From NCBI RefSeq assembly GCF_000316665.1, contig NC_019678.1:2418001-2482000 (forward strand): DNA of 64,000 nucleotides. The letters are read 5' to 3'. Position numbers and translations under genes: made by a program. The notes under the pieces were generated by a model. It worked only from the letters and a program-made list of their open reading frames with translations, was not told the origin of the DNA and ran no database searches. Origin of the DNA: Rivularia sp. PCC 7116. Its GTDB lineage: Bacteria; Cyanobacteriota; Cyanobacteriia; Cyanobacteriales; Nostocaceae. Shown here piece by piece: positions 1 to 7,768 of this stretch (positions within the stretch are counted from its first letter, which is position 1; each line of letters opens with the position of its first letter).

Positions 1-1
1 G

Positions 2-688
2 ACTAACCTAAAGCTGGGTGACTTCGGTAGAGAAATCGGCGATCGCTTAACTCAACAAGTCAACAAAGATATTGACGGACGCATAGAATCCGTAGTTAAC
101 TTAAGAATTGCCGACCGCGACCAAGGAATCAAAAACTTAGTAATTCAACAAGTCCAAGGAGACATCGACAATCGCATCAACGCCGTAGTCGATAGAAAAA
201 CAGATGATAACGTTCGCGGAATAGTTGATAACGCATTTAAGGATATTGATAACCGCATCAACGTCAACTTTGACAATAAAATTCTCAACTTCCGCGACGA
301 TGTAAACTCCATAGTTGACAACAAACTATCCGAAAACGTTGGTGCTATCAAACAGAATCTGCTTGGTGACATCAAAAACCAGCAATTCTTCATCGACATG
401 CAGTCAATCAAAGCCGAAGTAGAAAACTTCTACTCCCGCTTAGGACAATTTGAAACCCAACTGTATCGTCGAATCAACCAAGGAGACACCGAACTTTACA
501 ACTGGACACTCGAACAACTAGTAGCACTACAAGGATGCTTAACAGATAGACAAGCACTAGTAAAAATGTTTGAAAACTTCAGCACAGAATTAAAACAACA
601 ATTAGACTGTGCCGATTGCGTAGATCCCCAAAGATTTACCCCCTTCAAAGCAAACGTGCAGACATCTCAATTACCTGAATCTAAATAA
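2..688 (+). CDS. 5'-truncated coiled-coil-like protein of unknown function
   Basis: An open frame runs without a stop from base 2 to the TAA at 686-688, so the gene begins before the window; the internal ATG at 398 is not its start. The visible 228 residues are hydrophilic and contain a loosely repeated element of the form GDIDNRIN/KDIDNRIN about every 15-40 residues, alternating charged and hydrophobic positions as in a coiled coil or fibre. The C-terminal third is different, with a helical stretch and a Cys-x-x-Cys pair (CADC) near the end. No membrane segment or signal is visible. I do not recognise the family. A structural, fibre-like or scaffold role is only inferred from the repeats. 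Confidence 0.75.
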   Translation, partial: TNLKLGDFGREIGDRLTQQVNKDIDGRIESVVNLRIADRDQGIKNLVIQQVQGDIDNRINAVVDRKTDDNVRGIVDNAFKDIDNRINVNFDNKILNFRDDVNSIVDNKLSENVGAIKQNLLGDIKNQQFFIDMQSIKAEVENFYSRLGQFETQLYRRINQGDTELYNWTLEQLVALQGCLTDRQALVKMFENFSTELKQQLDCADCVDPQRFTPFKANVQTSQLPESK

Positions 689-1101
689 ATTAGGTAATCG
701 GTAATCGGTAATGAGTAATAGCTAATAGAAGAGCAATTCCTAATGTAGAGACGTAGCAATGCTACGTCTCCTTTATTTTGGGTTGTAACGGGAATTGGTA
801 ATTGGTAATTGGTAATAGTAAATAGAATAAAAATATAAGTATTTATCCTAATCACTCAGGGATTACAAACCCCTGTCTTATAGCAAAAGTTTTATAAATA
901 GGACTGAAAATAACCTTTAAAATTAACATTCCAAAAATTGTTTAACCTATTACAACAATAAAATTAAATGTAATATTCAAAACCATGAATAAATCAGTAG
1001 AAAGCTAGAATTAAGAGATAATCTGCAAAAACTGAATAAAAAGTGAATATTACTCGAAGCCTCCTCCGCACATCAATCATTTCTTAGAAGGAGAAAAACT
1101 C
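689..1101. other. Non-coding gap with STRRs and a hairpin repeat
   Basis: This 413-base gap holds two runs of GGTAATC/GGTAATT-type short tandem repeats (about 692-735 and 790-830) flanking a hairpin repeat at 748-770. The rest is AT-rich and probably carries the promoter of the gene at 1102. No convincing small ORF is seen. Confidence 0.6.
748..770. repeat. GAGACGTAGCA hairpin repeat, copy 1
   Basis: A perfect 11-base inverted repeat, GAGACGTAGCA / TGCTACGTCTC, around one base. Related hairpins lie at 17159-17180, 19894-19916, 35987-36009 and, degenerate, at 49963-49987. All are outside genes and usually just after one, so this is a dispersed family that could act as a transcript-end hairpin. 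Confidence 0.75.
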
Positions 1102-1479
1102 GTGGTTGCAGTAGTAAGTACCAAGGAACAACTGAAAGAAGCACTCATCAATAAAGCAGAAGAAATCATCGTCGTTGATGCTCAATTAGCTACTGATATC
1201 GGCAAATTCATCGAAAGACTGAGTTTTGCAACAGAAGAAGATTACAAAAATATAGTTACAATTGCTGGTGTTAGTTTAATTATTGGATTTACACTATTAG
1301 CTAATTTAATGGCATTTGGATTTCTAGTAGGATTCAAAATCTTAATTGTTCCAGAAATCATCATGTTTATTATTTTCTTGATTGCATTAGCAATGAAGCT
1401 GAATAATCTACTGAAAAACAATTATGAAATCATCAAAGAAGATGAAGAAGGGTTGTTATTGCGATATAAGTTGAGTTGA
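1102..1479 (+). CDS. Small two-helix membrane protein of unknown function
   Basis: The 125-residue product starts at GTG 1102, supported by the strong ribosome binding site AGAAGGAGA eight bases upstream. It has a hydrophilic N-terminal helix (residues 1-48), two adjacent membrane segments (about 51-77 and 79-98) separated by a very short turn, and a charged C-terminal tail. This would place both ends on the same side of the membrane, probably in the cytoplasm. No catalytic motif is visible and I do not recognise the family. It is a single-gene unit, followed by a terminator-like hairpin at about 1499-1529. Confidence 0.7.
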   Translation: MVAVVSTKEQLKEALINKAEEIIVVDAQLATDIGKFIERLSFATEEDYKNIVTIAGVSLIIGFTLLANLMAFGFLVGFKILIVPEIIMFIIFLIALAMKLNNLLKNNYEIIKEDEEGLLLRYKLS

Positions 1480-1498
1480 GAAAAAAATCTGTATTGAA

Positions 1499-1529
1499 AA
1501 ACCCGGTTTAAAAACAACCGGTTTTTTTG
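1499..1529 (+). terminator. Rho-independent terminator-like hairpin
   Basis: AACCCGGTT and AACCGG lie seven bases apart and can pair with a one-base bulge. They are followed by a run of seven T. It sits 20 bases after the stop of the small membrane protein gene, as expected for its terminator. Confidence 0.65.
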
Positions 1530-1537
1530 TGGATATA

Positions 1538-1657
1538 TAGCGAATCTCAGTTGAGTACCATACATTCCGTCACCTCACCCCCATCCCCTCTCCTTAACAA
1601 GGAGAGGGGATGGGGGTGAGGTCATATTTGTATTGCACTGAAGTGAAAACCGCAATA
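1538..1657. mobile_element. MITE-like element, copy 1 (contains a perfect 24-bp palindrome)
   Basis: The element of about 120 bases has related ends: it begins TAGCGAATCTCAGTTGAGT and ends ACTGAAGTGAAAACCGCA, which are approximate reverse complements of each other. Between the ends lies a perfect 24-base inverted repeat (1572-1595 / 1599-1622) around AAC, rich in C on one arm and G on the other. Copies with the same ends lie at 19179-19278 and 39563-39690. It has no coding capacity, so it would have to be moved by a transposase encoded elsewhere. Confidence 0.7.
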
Positions 1658-1727
1658 ATTGCAGGGTGCGGCTAGCATAATTAGTAACGCACTATTACTT
1701 TTAAAATTAAATATATAAATCTCGATT

Positions 1728-2477
1728 ATGAAATTACTTACTCCAGAGCAAAAAGCTTTGATTCCTTTATATAAACAAAAATGGCGAGAGATTATGCTTT
1801 CCATTGAGTCGATTGACAAAAGGGAAGTAACACAAATTATTAAACAAATTTATGCGTTAATTGGTTGTGCAGAACCAAAAATTATTTTCTTTGATAGTCC
1901 TTATGCTTTAGCGAAATATATAACACAGAGAGAAATATACGAAAATTATTATTACAATAATATGACTGCAATACATAATTTTTGTAAATTAGATGGACGA
2001 AGTTTAGGAGAGCAAATAAGTGTATGGTCAAAAAGATTGGAGCAAATTATCAATGTCCCCTTTGGATTGCAGATAGATTTTGAATTACACAGTAAAAAAC
2101 AACAAATCTTAAGTCTTTTACATGAAGAGATTACAAAACAGTTAATTAAAGAAATTTGTTATTGTGATTTTTATGATGATTTTGACCTAGATAAATTAGG
2201 AATTGATTGTCTATCGAGATATTATGGGTGGTATGATTTTTGTATTTACGAAATTAAGATAGAAAATTATTCTATAGTTAAATTTTGTTTAGACATACAT
2301 AAGCAGTGCGACCGGTTTTTCGCTTTTCCAGATTCTTGCTTAGTTCATAATCGTCCCCAGCAAATCTTATTTGACGAACAAGGAAATTTACACGCTGAAG
2401 ATAAACCAGCTATTCAATACAATGACGGTTTCTGCATCTACGCCTCTCATGGTGTCAGAATACCGCAAGAATATTAA
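1728..2477 (+). CDS. DUF6745 domain-containing protein
   Basis: This is a 249-residue soluble protein. The N-terminus contains a 'KWREIMLSIESIDK' type segment followed by 'ALIGCAEPKIIFFDSPYAL'. The C-terminus ends in 'NLHAEDKPAIQYNDGF...YASHGVRIPQEY'. This pairing of a W-x-x-I-x-L-S-x-E-P-I-D start with an H-x-E-D-x-P-A-I-x-Y-x-D-G end is what I associate with DUF6745, a family of unknown function common in cyanobacteria. No transmembrane or signal segment is present. It starts at ATG 1728, 70 bases after a MITE, and converges with the small gene on the other strand 16 bases beyond its stop. Confidence 0.65.
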   Translation: MKLLTPEQKALIPLYKQKWREIMLSIESIDKREVTQIIKQIYALIGCAEPKIIFFDSPYALAKYITQREIYENYYYNNMTAIHNFCKLDGRSLGEQISVWSKRLEQIINVPFGLQIDFELHSKKQQILSLLHEEITKQLIKEICYCDFYDDFDLDKLGIDCLSRYYGWYDFCIYEIKIENYSIVKFCLDIHKQCDRFFAFPDSCLVHNRPQQILFDEQGNLHAEDKPAIQYNDGFCIYASHGVRIPQEY

Positions 2478-2493
2478 TGCTAAACAGATAATT

Positions 2494-2745
2494 TTACAAA
2501 TCCCCCAAAGCTTCTCTAGCTTTATCCACAGCTTCCAAAAAATCATTAAGCGGAAATTTCAACTCCGATAAATAATCTGGATGCACGTACTGCGAATATA
2601 TCTCTATCTCCATCTGCTCAACACCTTTATCTTTATTAATTTGTGCAACTTGTTGTCCCTTATACTTGATTTCCACAGTCATCCCTTGATAGCTCAAGTC
2701 GCTAAAATACAGAATTTCAAAACCAGAATTTAATTTAATAGCCAT
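2494..2745 (-). CDS. Conserved-looking small hypothetical protein
   Basis: The 83-residue product is soluble and acidic at the C-terminus. It reads like a small beta-rich domain ('GMTVEIKYKGQQVAQINKDKG') followed by a helix ('LNDFLEAVDKAREALGDL'). It starts at an ATG in 'ATTTCAAAATCA'-poor context, but a purine-rich stretch (GGAAGGTTG) lies about eight bases upstream on the minus strand. It converges with the DUF6745 gene, with only 16 bases between stops. I do not recognise a function. An immunity-like or accessory role is possible but unsupported. Confidence 0.6.
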   Translation of the reverse strand: MAIKLNSGFEILYFSDLSYQGMTVEIKYKGQQVAQINKDKGVEQMEIEIYSQYVHPDYLSELKFPLNDFLEAVDKAREALGDL

Positions 2746-2805
2746 TTCAACCTTCCAATATCTCTCCGATAAAAAAAGCTATAAATGATTTTTCTTTAAA
2801 TTAAA

Positions 2806-2862
2806 TAGCCCATGCAGATGGGCTTTGCTGCTTTAGCCCCACCCTTCCAGGGTGAGGGCTAT
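2806..2862. repeat. Double-hairpin repeat, copy A
   Basis: Two adjacent hairpins, AGCCCA-TGCAGA-TGGGCT and GCCCCACCC/GGGTGAGGGC, are joined by TTTGCTGCTTTA. A second copy with compensating base changes (AGCCTA/TAGGCT, CACTC/GAGTG) lies at 7289-7345. The repeat provides a spurious GTG at 2852 in frame with natF. Confidence 0.7.
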
Positions 2863-2956
2863 ATTCTACAGAAATATTGCACAAAAGAAAATTTACCGAC
2901 TTCAAAACTATCTGATATTGTTTATTAAGCAATCCATCAGTGTATATAAATCGTTA

Positions 2957-4000
2957 ATGCATAAATTCAAACAATTACTTTTATTGTTACCCATTTTCCT
3001 TGCCATATCTTCCTGTGTTGCCGAACCATCAGCAGAAAATAGCAACAGTCGTTTAAATGCCGTAAAAAATCGCAAACAGCTAATTTGTGGAGTCAGCGGA
3101 CAATTACCAGGCTTCAGTTTTGTAGATACTAGCGGTGAATATAGCGGACTTGATGTAGATATTTGTCGCGCGATCGCAGCTGCATTATTCGACGATCCCT
3201 TGGCAGTAGAATTCCGTCAACTCAACGCTAAAGAACGATTTACGGCACTACAAACCGGGGAAGTAGATGTCCTCAGCCGCAACACTACCTGGACGATGAG
3301 CCGCGATACTTCCGTCGGTTTAAACTTTGCACCCGTAGTATTTTACGATGGTCAAGGAATGATGGTACGCAAAGATAGTAATATCAAATCTTTAGCAGAC
3401 TTAAAAGGAAAAGCAATTTGTACTCAAACCGGAACCACCAACGAACAGAATTTAGCAGACCAAATGCGAAAACGCGGAATTACGTATAAACCCGTAGTTT
3501 TTGAAGATGTAAACACGACTTATGCAACCTATCAACAGGGACGTTGCGATGCAGTCACATCCGACAAATCCCAATTAATTTCCCGACGTAGCACTTTACC
3601 CAAACCAGAAAACCACATAATTTTAGAAGAAGCATTATCTCAAGAGCCACTGACACCAGCAGTAGCAGACGGAGATCCAAAATGGGGAGACACCGTGAGA
3701 TGGGTAGTAAATGCAGTTATCAAAGCCGAAGAATTAGATGTTAATTCACAGAATGTAGAACAGTTAAAAACAACTACTAAAGATCCAGAAACCCGGCGTT
3801 TGCTGGGGGTTGAAGGAGATTTAGGGGAAGGAATAGGTTTACCAAATGACTTTGGTGCAAGAATCATTAAACACGTCGGTAACTACGGCGAAATTTACGA
3901 ACGGAACTTAGGTACGAAAACCAAACTTAATTTACCTAGAGATAATCGCAATCAACCTTGGACAAAAGGAGGATTGTTGTATTCTCCGCCATTCCGGTAA
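2957..4000 (+). CDS. natF: Amino-acid ABC transporter, substrate-binding lipoprotein (NatF-like)
   Basis: This is the periplasmic binding component of a polar amino-acid importer. I place the start at ATG 2957, not the upstream in-frame GTG at 2852. From 2957 the protein begins with a lipoprotein signal, MHKFKQLLLLLPIFLAISSC, whose lipobox ends at Cys20, while the longer start lies inside a repeat. The mature part has the type 3 solute-binding fold: 'VSGQLPGFSFVDTSGEYSGLDVDICRAIAAAL' near the N-terminus, 'VDVLSRNTTWTMSRD', and 'GKAICTQTGTTNEQNLAD'. The length (347 aa) fits the general L-amino-acid subgroup. It leads a cluster with two permeases and an ATPase in the order of Anabaena natF-natG-natH-bgtA, so I use those names by analogy. 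Specificity is not shown by sequence. Confidence 0.85.
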   Translation: MHKFKQLLLLLPIFLAISSCVAEPSAENSNSRLNAVKNRKQLICGVSGQLPGFSFVDTSGEYSGLDVDICRAIAAALFDDPLAVEFRQLNAKERFTALQTGEVDVLSRNTTWTMSRDTSVGLNFAPVVFYDGQGMMVRKDSNIKSLADLKGKAICTQTGTTNEQNLADQMRKRGITYKPVVFEDVNTTYATYQQGRCDAVTSDKSQLISRRSTLPKPENHIILEEALSQEPLTPAVADGDPKWGDTVRWVVNAVIKAEELDVNSQNVEQLKTTTKDPETRRLLGVEGDLGEGIGLPNDFGARIIKHVGNYGEIYERNLGTKTKLNLPRDNRNQPWTKGGLLYSPPFR

Positions 4001-4002
4001 TC

Positions 4003-4222
4003 AGTGAACAGTGAGCAGTGAACAGTGAAGAGTTATTTATCAATTATAAAAATGAATAAAAAATAAATGTTCTGTTGGTATCTGTTTATGTAAAAGTTCC
4101 TGTAAAAACTCTATAAAACTAACTACAAATTATCAATTAGTTATAAAAGTAGCCATAGTTGATAATTAATAACTGCTCGCTGCTCACTGTTAACTGCTCA
4201 CTGCTCACTGCTCACTGTTAAC
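4003..4222. repeat. STRR cluster in the natF-natG gap
   Basis: Heptamers of the GTGAACA/GTGAGCA type (about 4003-4030) and their complement TGCTCACTGT/TTAACTGC (about 4170-4222) face each other across 140 bases. The two inverted runs could pair into a long hairpin between natF and natG. Confidence 0.75.
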
Positions 4223-4226
4223 TGAT

Positions 4227-5138
4227 ATGTCTTTTTTACGAGATAGCCGTTTTTGGAAAATAGCAACCCAAGTTATTGCTGTAATATTGGCGATAATAAT
4301 TCTCAGCATTTTATTTATTAACGTCAGTCGTAATTTACAGCGTTTAGGTATCGAATTTGGATTTGATTTTCTGCGACAGGAAGCATCTTTTGATATCGGT
4401 GAAACTCCTATTCCATATCAACCTACCGATGCTTACAGTCGCGCTTTATGGGTTGGTTTAATTAATACTTTACGAGTTGCCGTAGCTGGAATTATTCTGA
4501 CTACCATCGTGGGTATAGCTGCCGGAATCGCCAGACTTTCCGATAACTGGTTGGTGCGGAATATTGCTTTAATTTATGTAGAAATATTTCGTAATACGCC
4601 CCTACTTTTGCAATTGTTATTTTGGTATTCAGCAGTATTTCTAAGTTTCCCCAATGTAAACAGTAGAATTTCCTTGGCAGGATTAATTTATCTGAGTCAA
4701 GATGGTTTAGAATTTTTAGGGATAAAATTTTCTTCAGAATTTGCGGCATTATTAATTGGTTTAGTTTTTTATACAGGTTCATTCATCGCCGAAATTGTTC
4801 GCGCTGGAATTCAATCGGTATCAAAAGGACAATGGGAAGCAGCGCGTTCTCTGGGTTTAAAACCCGGTTTAATCATGCGCTTGGTAATATTCCCTCAAGC
4901 CTTACGAGTAATTATTCCACCTTTAACCAGTCAGTATTTAAACTTAACTAAAAACTCTAGTTTGGCAATTGCTATTGGTTATCCCGATATTTATTTTGTT
5001 GCTTCTACGACTTTCAATCAAACCGGGAAAGCAGTAGAAGTAATGTTGTTAATCATGCTTACCTATTTAACATTTAGTTTAACTATTTCCTTAGTGATGA
5101 ACTTGTTTAATAGAGCAGTTCAGATTAAAGAAATATAG
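4227..5138 (+). CDS. natG: Amino-acid ABC transporter permease (NatG-like)
   Basis: One of the two inner-membrane subunits of the importer. The 303-residue protein has a first membrane segment at about 12-32. A periplasmic loop follows, and then the conserved permease domain, starting near 'ALWVGLINTLRVAVAGIILTTIVGIAAGI'. The cytoplasmic EAA loop that docks the ATPase is clear: 'EAARSLGLKPGLIMRLVIFPQALR', around residues 208-231. The extra N-terminal loop before the permease domain is usual for the AapQ/NatG class. It starts at ATG 4227, directly after an STRR run, and is followed 92 bases later by natH. Confidence 0.87.
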   Translation: MSFLRDSRFWKIATQVIAVILAIIILSILFINVSRNLQRLGIEFGFDFLRQEASFDIGETPIPYQPTDAYSRALWVGLINTLRVAVAGIILTTIVGIAAGIARLSDNWLVRNIALIYVEIFRNTPLLLQLLFWYSAVFLSFPNVNSRISLAGLIYLSQDGLEFLGIKFSSEFAALLIGLVFYTGSFIAEIVRAGIQSVSKGQWEAARSLGLKPGLIMRLVIFPQALRVIIPPLTSQYLNLTKNSSLAIAIGYPDIYFVASTTFNQTGKAVEVMLLIMLTYLTFSLTISLVMNLFNRAVQIKEI

Positions 5139-5230
5139 GGAGGTAAAGTCAAAGGTTAAAGGTAGATAAATTTAAATTAATAACTAATTTTCATAGCAAC
5201 TAACAACTAACAACTATCCACTAACCACTA

Positions 5231-6355
5231 ATGAATAAAAATTTATTCAACACCTGGTACAACAGTTTATTTACGATAATTTGCTTAGTAATTATCTTCT
5301 TCTTCGGATGGAATTTACTTAACTGGATATTTACTCAAGCACAATGGCAGGTTATCGAAGCCAACCTACGTTTATTCATGGTTGGGAGATATCCACAATC
5401 TTTTTATTGGCGAGTTTGGATTTCAAGTTTAATTGCTTCTACACTAACTTTTTTAACTGTTGGTGTATTTATAGCAAAACAAAATATTTCTAAAATAACT
5501 ATCATAATTACAGCTTTTTTATTCGGTTTTTTATTAATAGTTTTACCTGTAGATATTAATTCCCGTTTATGGTTAATTGGTATTGGTTTTTCAATAGTAA
5601 TTAGTTTTTTATTGGGAAAAAAGTTTGCTAAATCAATTTCAGCATACTTAGCCTTTGCATGGTTATTATCTTTCCCGATTATTCTATATTTAATTGGCGG
5701 TGGATTGGGATTGCGTTCGGTATCTAGTTCGGATTGGAATGGTTTGCTTTTAACTTTGTTAATGGCAGCAATCAGTATTGCACTATCCTTCCCCATTGGA
5801 ATTTTACTAGCTTTAGGAAGAACCAGCAATCTACCAGTAGTAAAATGGTTTTCCATCCTTTATATTGAAATTATCAGGGGACTACCATTAATAGGAATTT
5901 TATTCCTAGCTCAAGTAATGCTGCCGTTATTTTTACCAATCCGTTTGGATAGAGTATTGCGTGGTGTAGCTGGTTTAATCTTATTTAGTGCTGCTTATAT
6001 GGCAGAAAATGTCAGAGGAGGATTGCAATCTGTACCAAAAGGACAAGTTGAAGCAGCCAAAGTATTGGGATTAAATCCAGCTTTAGTATTATTGTTAATC
6101 GTATTACCGCAAGCCTTACGTGCTGTAATTCCTGCTATCGTCGGTCAATTTATCGGACTTTTTAAAGATACTTCTTTACTATCTTTAGTCGGATTACTCG
6201 AATTAACAGGAATTGCCCGAACGATATTAGCTCAACCAGAATTCTTAGGTCGTTATGCAGAAGTTTATTTATTTATCGGCTTAATTTACTGGATATTTTG
6301 TTATTCAATGTCCTTACTATCTCAGAAATTGGAAACAGTGAACAGTGAACAGTGA
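5231..6355 (+). CDS. natH: Amino-acid ABC transporter permease (NatH-like)
   Basis: The second inner-membrane subunit, 374 residues, longer than NatG because about 170 N-terminal residues add four or five membrane segments before the permease core, as in AapM/NatH. The EAA loop 'EAAKVLGLNPALVLLLIVLPQALRA' is near residues 277-301. The last codons and the stop lie inside a GTGAACA tandem repeat: the C-terminus reads ETVNSEQ and its TGA belongs to the repeat, which continues for 60 more bases. The original C-terminus may therefore have been replaced. It partners NatG to form the channel. Confidence 0.87.
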   Translation: MNKNLFNTWYNSLFTIICLVIIFFFGWNLLNWIFTQAQWQVIEANLRLFMVGRYPQSFYWRVWISSLIASTLTFLTVGVFIAKQNISKITIIITAFLFGFLLIVLPVDINSRLWLIGIGFSIVISFLLGKKFAKSISAYLAFAWLLSFPIILYLIGGGLGLRSVSSSDWNGLLLTLLMAAISIALSFPIGILLALGRTSNLPVVKWFSILYIEIIRGLPLIGILFLAQVMLPLFLPIRLDRVLRGVAGLILFSAAYMAENVRGGLQSVPKGQVEAAKVLGLNPALVLLLIVLPQALRAVIPAIVGQFIGLFKDTSLLSLVGLLELTGIARTILAQPEFLGRYAEVYLFIGLIYWIFCYSMSLLSQKLETVNSEQ

Positions 6356-6486
6356 GCAGTGAGCAGTGAACAGTGAACAGTGAACAGTGAACAGTGAGAA
6401 GTGAACAGTGAACAGCAAACAGTTATAAATAATTTAATCTACCCCCTCTTCCCCCTCTACCCTCTCTTCCCTCTCTACCCCCTCCA
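6337..6486. repeat. STRR run overlapping the natH stop, plus pyrimidine repeat
   Basis: About ten units of GTGAACA/GTGAGCA run from inside the natH 3' end to about 6416. They are followed by a CCCCCTCTTCC pyrimidine-rich run (about 6437-6486) ending just before the ATPase start. The repeat supplies the natH stop codon. Confidence 0.8.
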
Positions 6487-6494
6487 AAATAAAA

Positions 6495-7235
6495 ATGTCA
6501 CAACAAAACCCAATAATTATCGCCGAAGATGTTCATAAATGGTACGGTAAATTTCACGTTCTCCAAGGAGTTAGTTTAACTGTAAATCGTGGGGAAGTTG
6601 TTGTGTTAATGGGACCTTCTGGTTCTGGTAAATCAACTTTTATTCGTACTTTTAATGCTTTGGAAGAATACCAAAAAGGAAAAATTGAAATTGATGGAAC
6701 TACTCTCAGCCATGATTTAAAAAATATTGAAACAATTCGTCGTGAAGTGGGAATGGTGTTTCAACAATTTAATTTATTTCCCCATCTCAGCGTAATTAAA
6801 AATATTACTTTAGCTCCAACTTGGGTACGAAAATTATCTAAACCCAAAGCCGAAGAATTAGCAATGCAATTATTAGAAAGAGTGGGAATTCTAGAACAAG
6901 CCCAAAAATATCCCGGACAACTTTCCGGTGGACAACAACAACGAGTTGCGATCGCGAGAGCTTTAGCAATGAAGCCGAAAATTATGTTGTTCGACGAACC
7001 CACCTCAGCTTTAGATCCAGAAATGGTGCGAGAAGTACTAGACGTAATGCGAAATCTAGCTCGTGAGGGAATGACAATGGTAGTCGTAACTCATGAAGTG
7101 GGATTTGCCCGTGAAGTTGCTGATAGAGTAGTGTTAATGGATAGTGGAAATCTCGTCGAAGCAGCAACACCTGAAAGCTTTTTTAATCATCCTCAAGAAG
7201 AACGTACTCGTAAATTTTTATCGCAAATTCTTTAA
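6495..7235 (+). CDS. bgtA: Amino-acid ABC transporter ATP-binding protein (BgtA-like)
   Basis: The ATPase of the importer, 246 residues. Walker A is GPSGSGKST (residues 40-48), the Q-loop is in '[13 protein letters not shown]', the signature is LSGGQQQR, and Walker B is IMLFDEPTS followed by 'ALDPEMV'; the switch histidine is in '[15 protein letters not shown]'. These features match the polar amino-acid (HisP/GlnQ) family closely. It closes the cluster 139 bases after natH. In Anabaena the equivalent protein also serves a second importer for basic amino acids, so this subunit could be shared here too; that is inferred from the family, not seen. Confidence 0.92.
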   Translation: MSQQNPIIIAEDVHKWYGKFHVLQGVSLTVNRGEVVVLMGPSGSGKSTFIRTFNALEEYQKGKIEIDGTTLSHDLKNIETIRREVGMVFQQFNLFPHLSVIKNITLAPTWVRKLSKPKAEELAMQLLERVGILEQAQKYPGQLSGGQQQRVAIARALAMKPKIMLFDEPTSALDPEMVREVLDVMRNLAREGMTMVVVTHEVGFAREVADRVVLMDSGNLVEAATPESFFNHPQEERTRKFLSQIL

Positions 7236-7768
7236 ACATCTATCAAAATACATCTTATATCATTTCTTTATAAAGATGCGCCGAATTTAGCCTACGCAGG
7301 TAGGCTTTGCATCAGTAGCCCCACTCTTATAGAGTGTTAGCGGAGCTTATTCTATTTTTATTTATCTATATTCAAGCTAATTAAAAATTGTAGGAAGTGA
7401 TAGTTGCATTCCAACCGAAAAGCAACTATCGTTACATTTACCTTTACCTGTAAGCAACCCGATAACTAACTAATTAAGGAGTGACTGTTTTGGTGTTAAT
7501 CTAAAATTACATATTTACACTCTTTATGTCATCGCTTTCCAACAGTCTTTACCAAAACAAAATACTTAAAAATACGGTTATCAAAAGCTATAATCTGTCT
7601 CAAAACCGTATATTTACTGTCTCCGGGGTTTTATTCTCGGCGAAAATTAAATCAATTCTTGTTAAAGATAAATAATTTTGCACGGTTATTTATCCGTAGT
7701 ATTGCGGAACATAGTAACAGTTGTTAACCTCTACATTAGTAACTCAAGCGGTTTATAACTTTCAGAAT
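7236..7768. other. Non-coding gap with double-hairpin repeat
   Basis: This 530-base gap holds the second copy of the double-hairpin repeat (7289-7345). After that comes AT-rich sequence that presumably includes the promoter of the CPBP protein gene. An in-frame TTG at 7721 would extend that gene by 16 codons. I see no RNA gene or credible small ORF. Confidence 0.55.
7289..7345. repeat. Double-hairpin repeat, copy B
   Basis: AGCCTA-CGCAGG-TAGGCT is followed by TTTGCATCAGTAGCCCCACTCTTATAGAGTG-type sequence, giving the same two stems as the copy at 2806-2862. Substitutions fall on both sides of each stem, which suggests that pairing is kept. It sits 50 bases after the bgtA stop. Confidence 0.7.

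Noticed and set aside
2852-2956. Upstream extension of natF from GTG 2852
   Set aside because: The GTG lies in a hairpin repeat, and the extension would bury the lipoprotein signal that starts at 2957.
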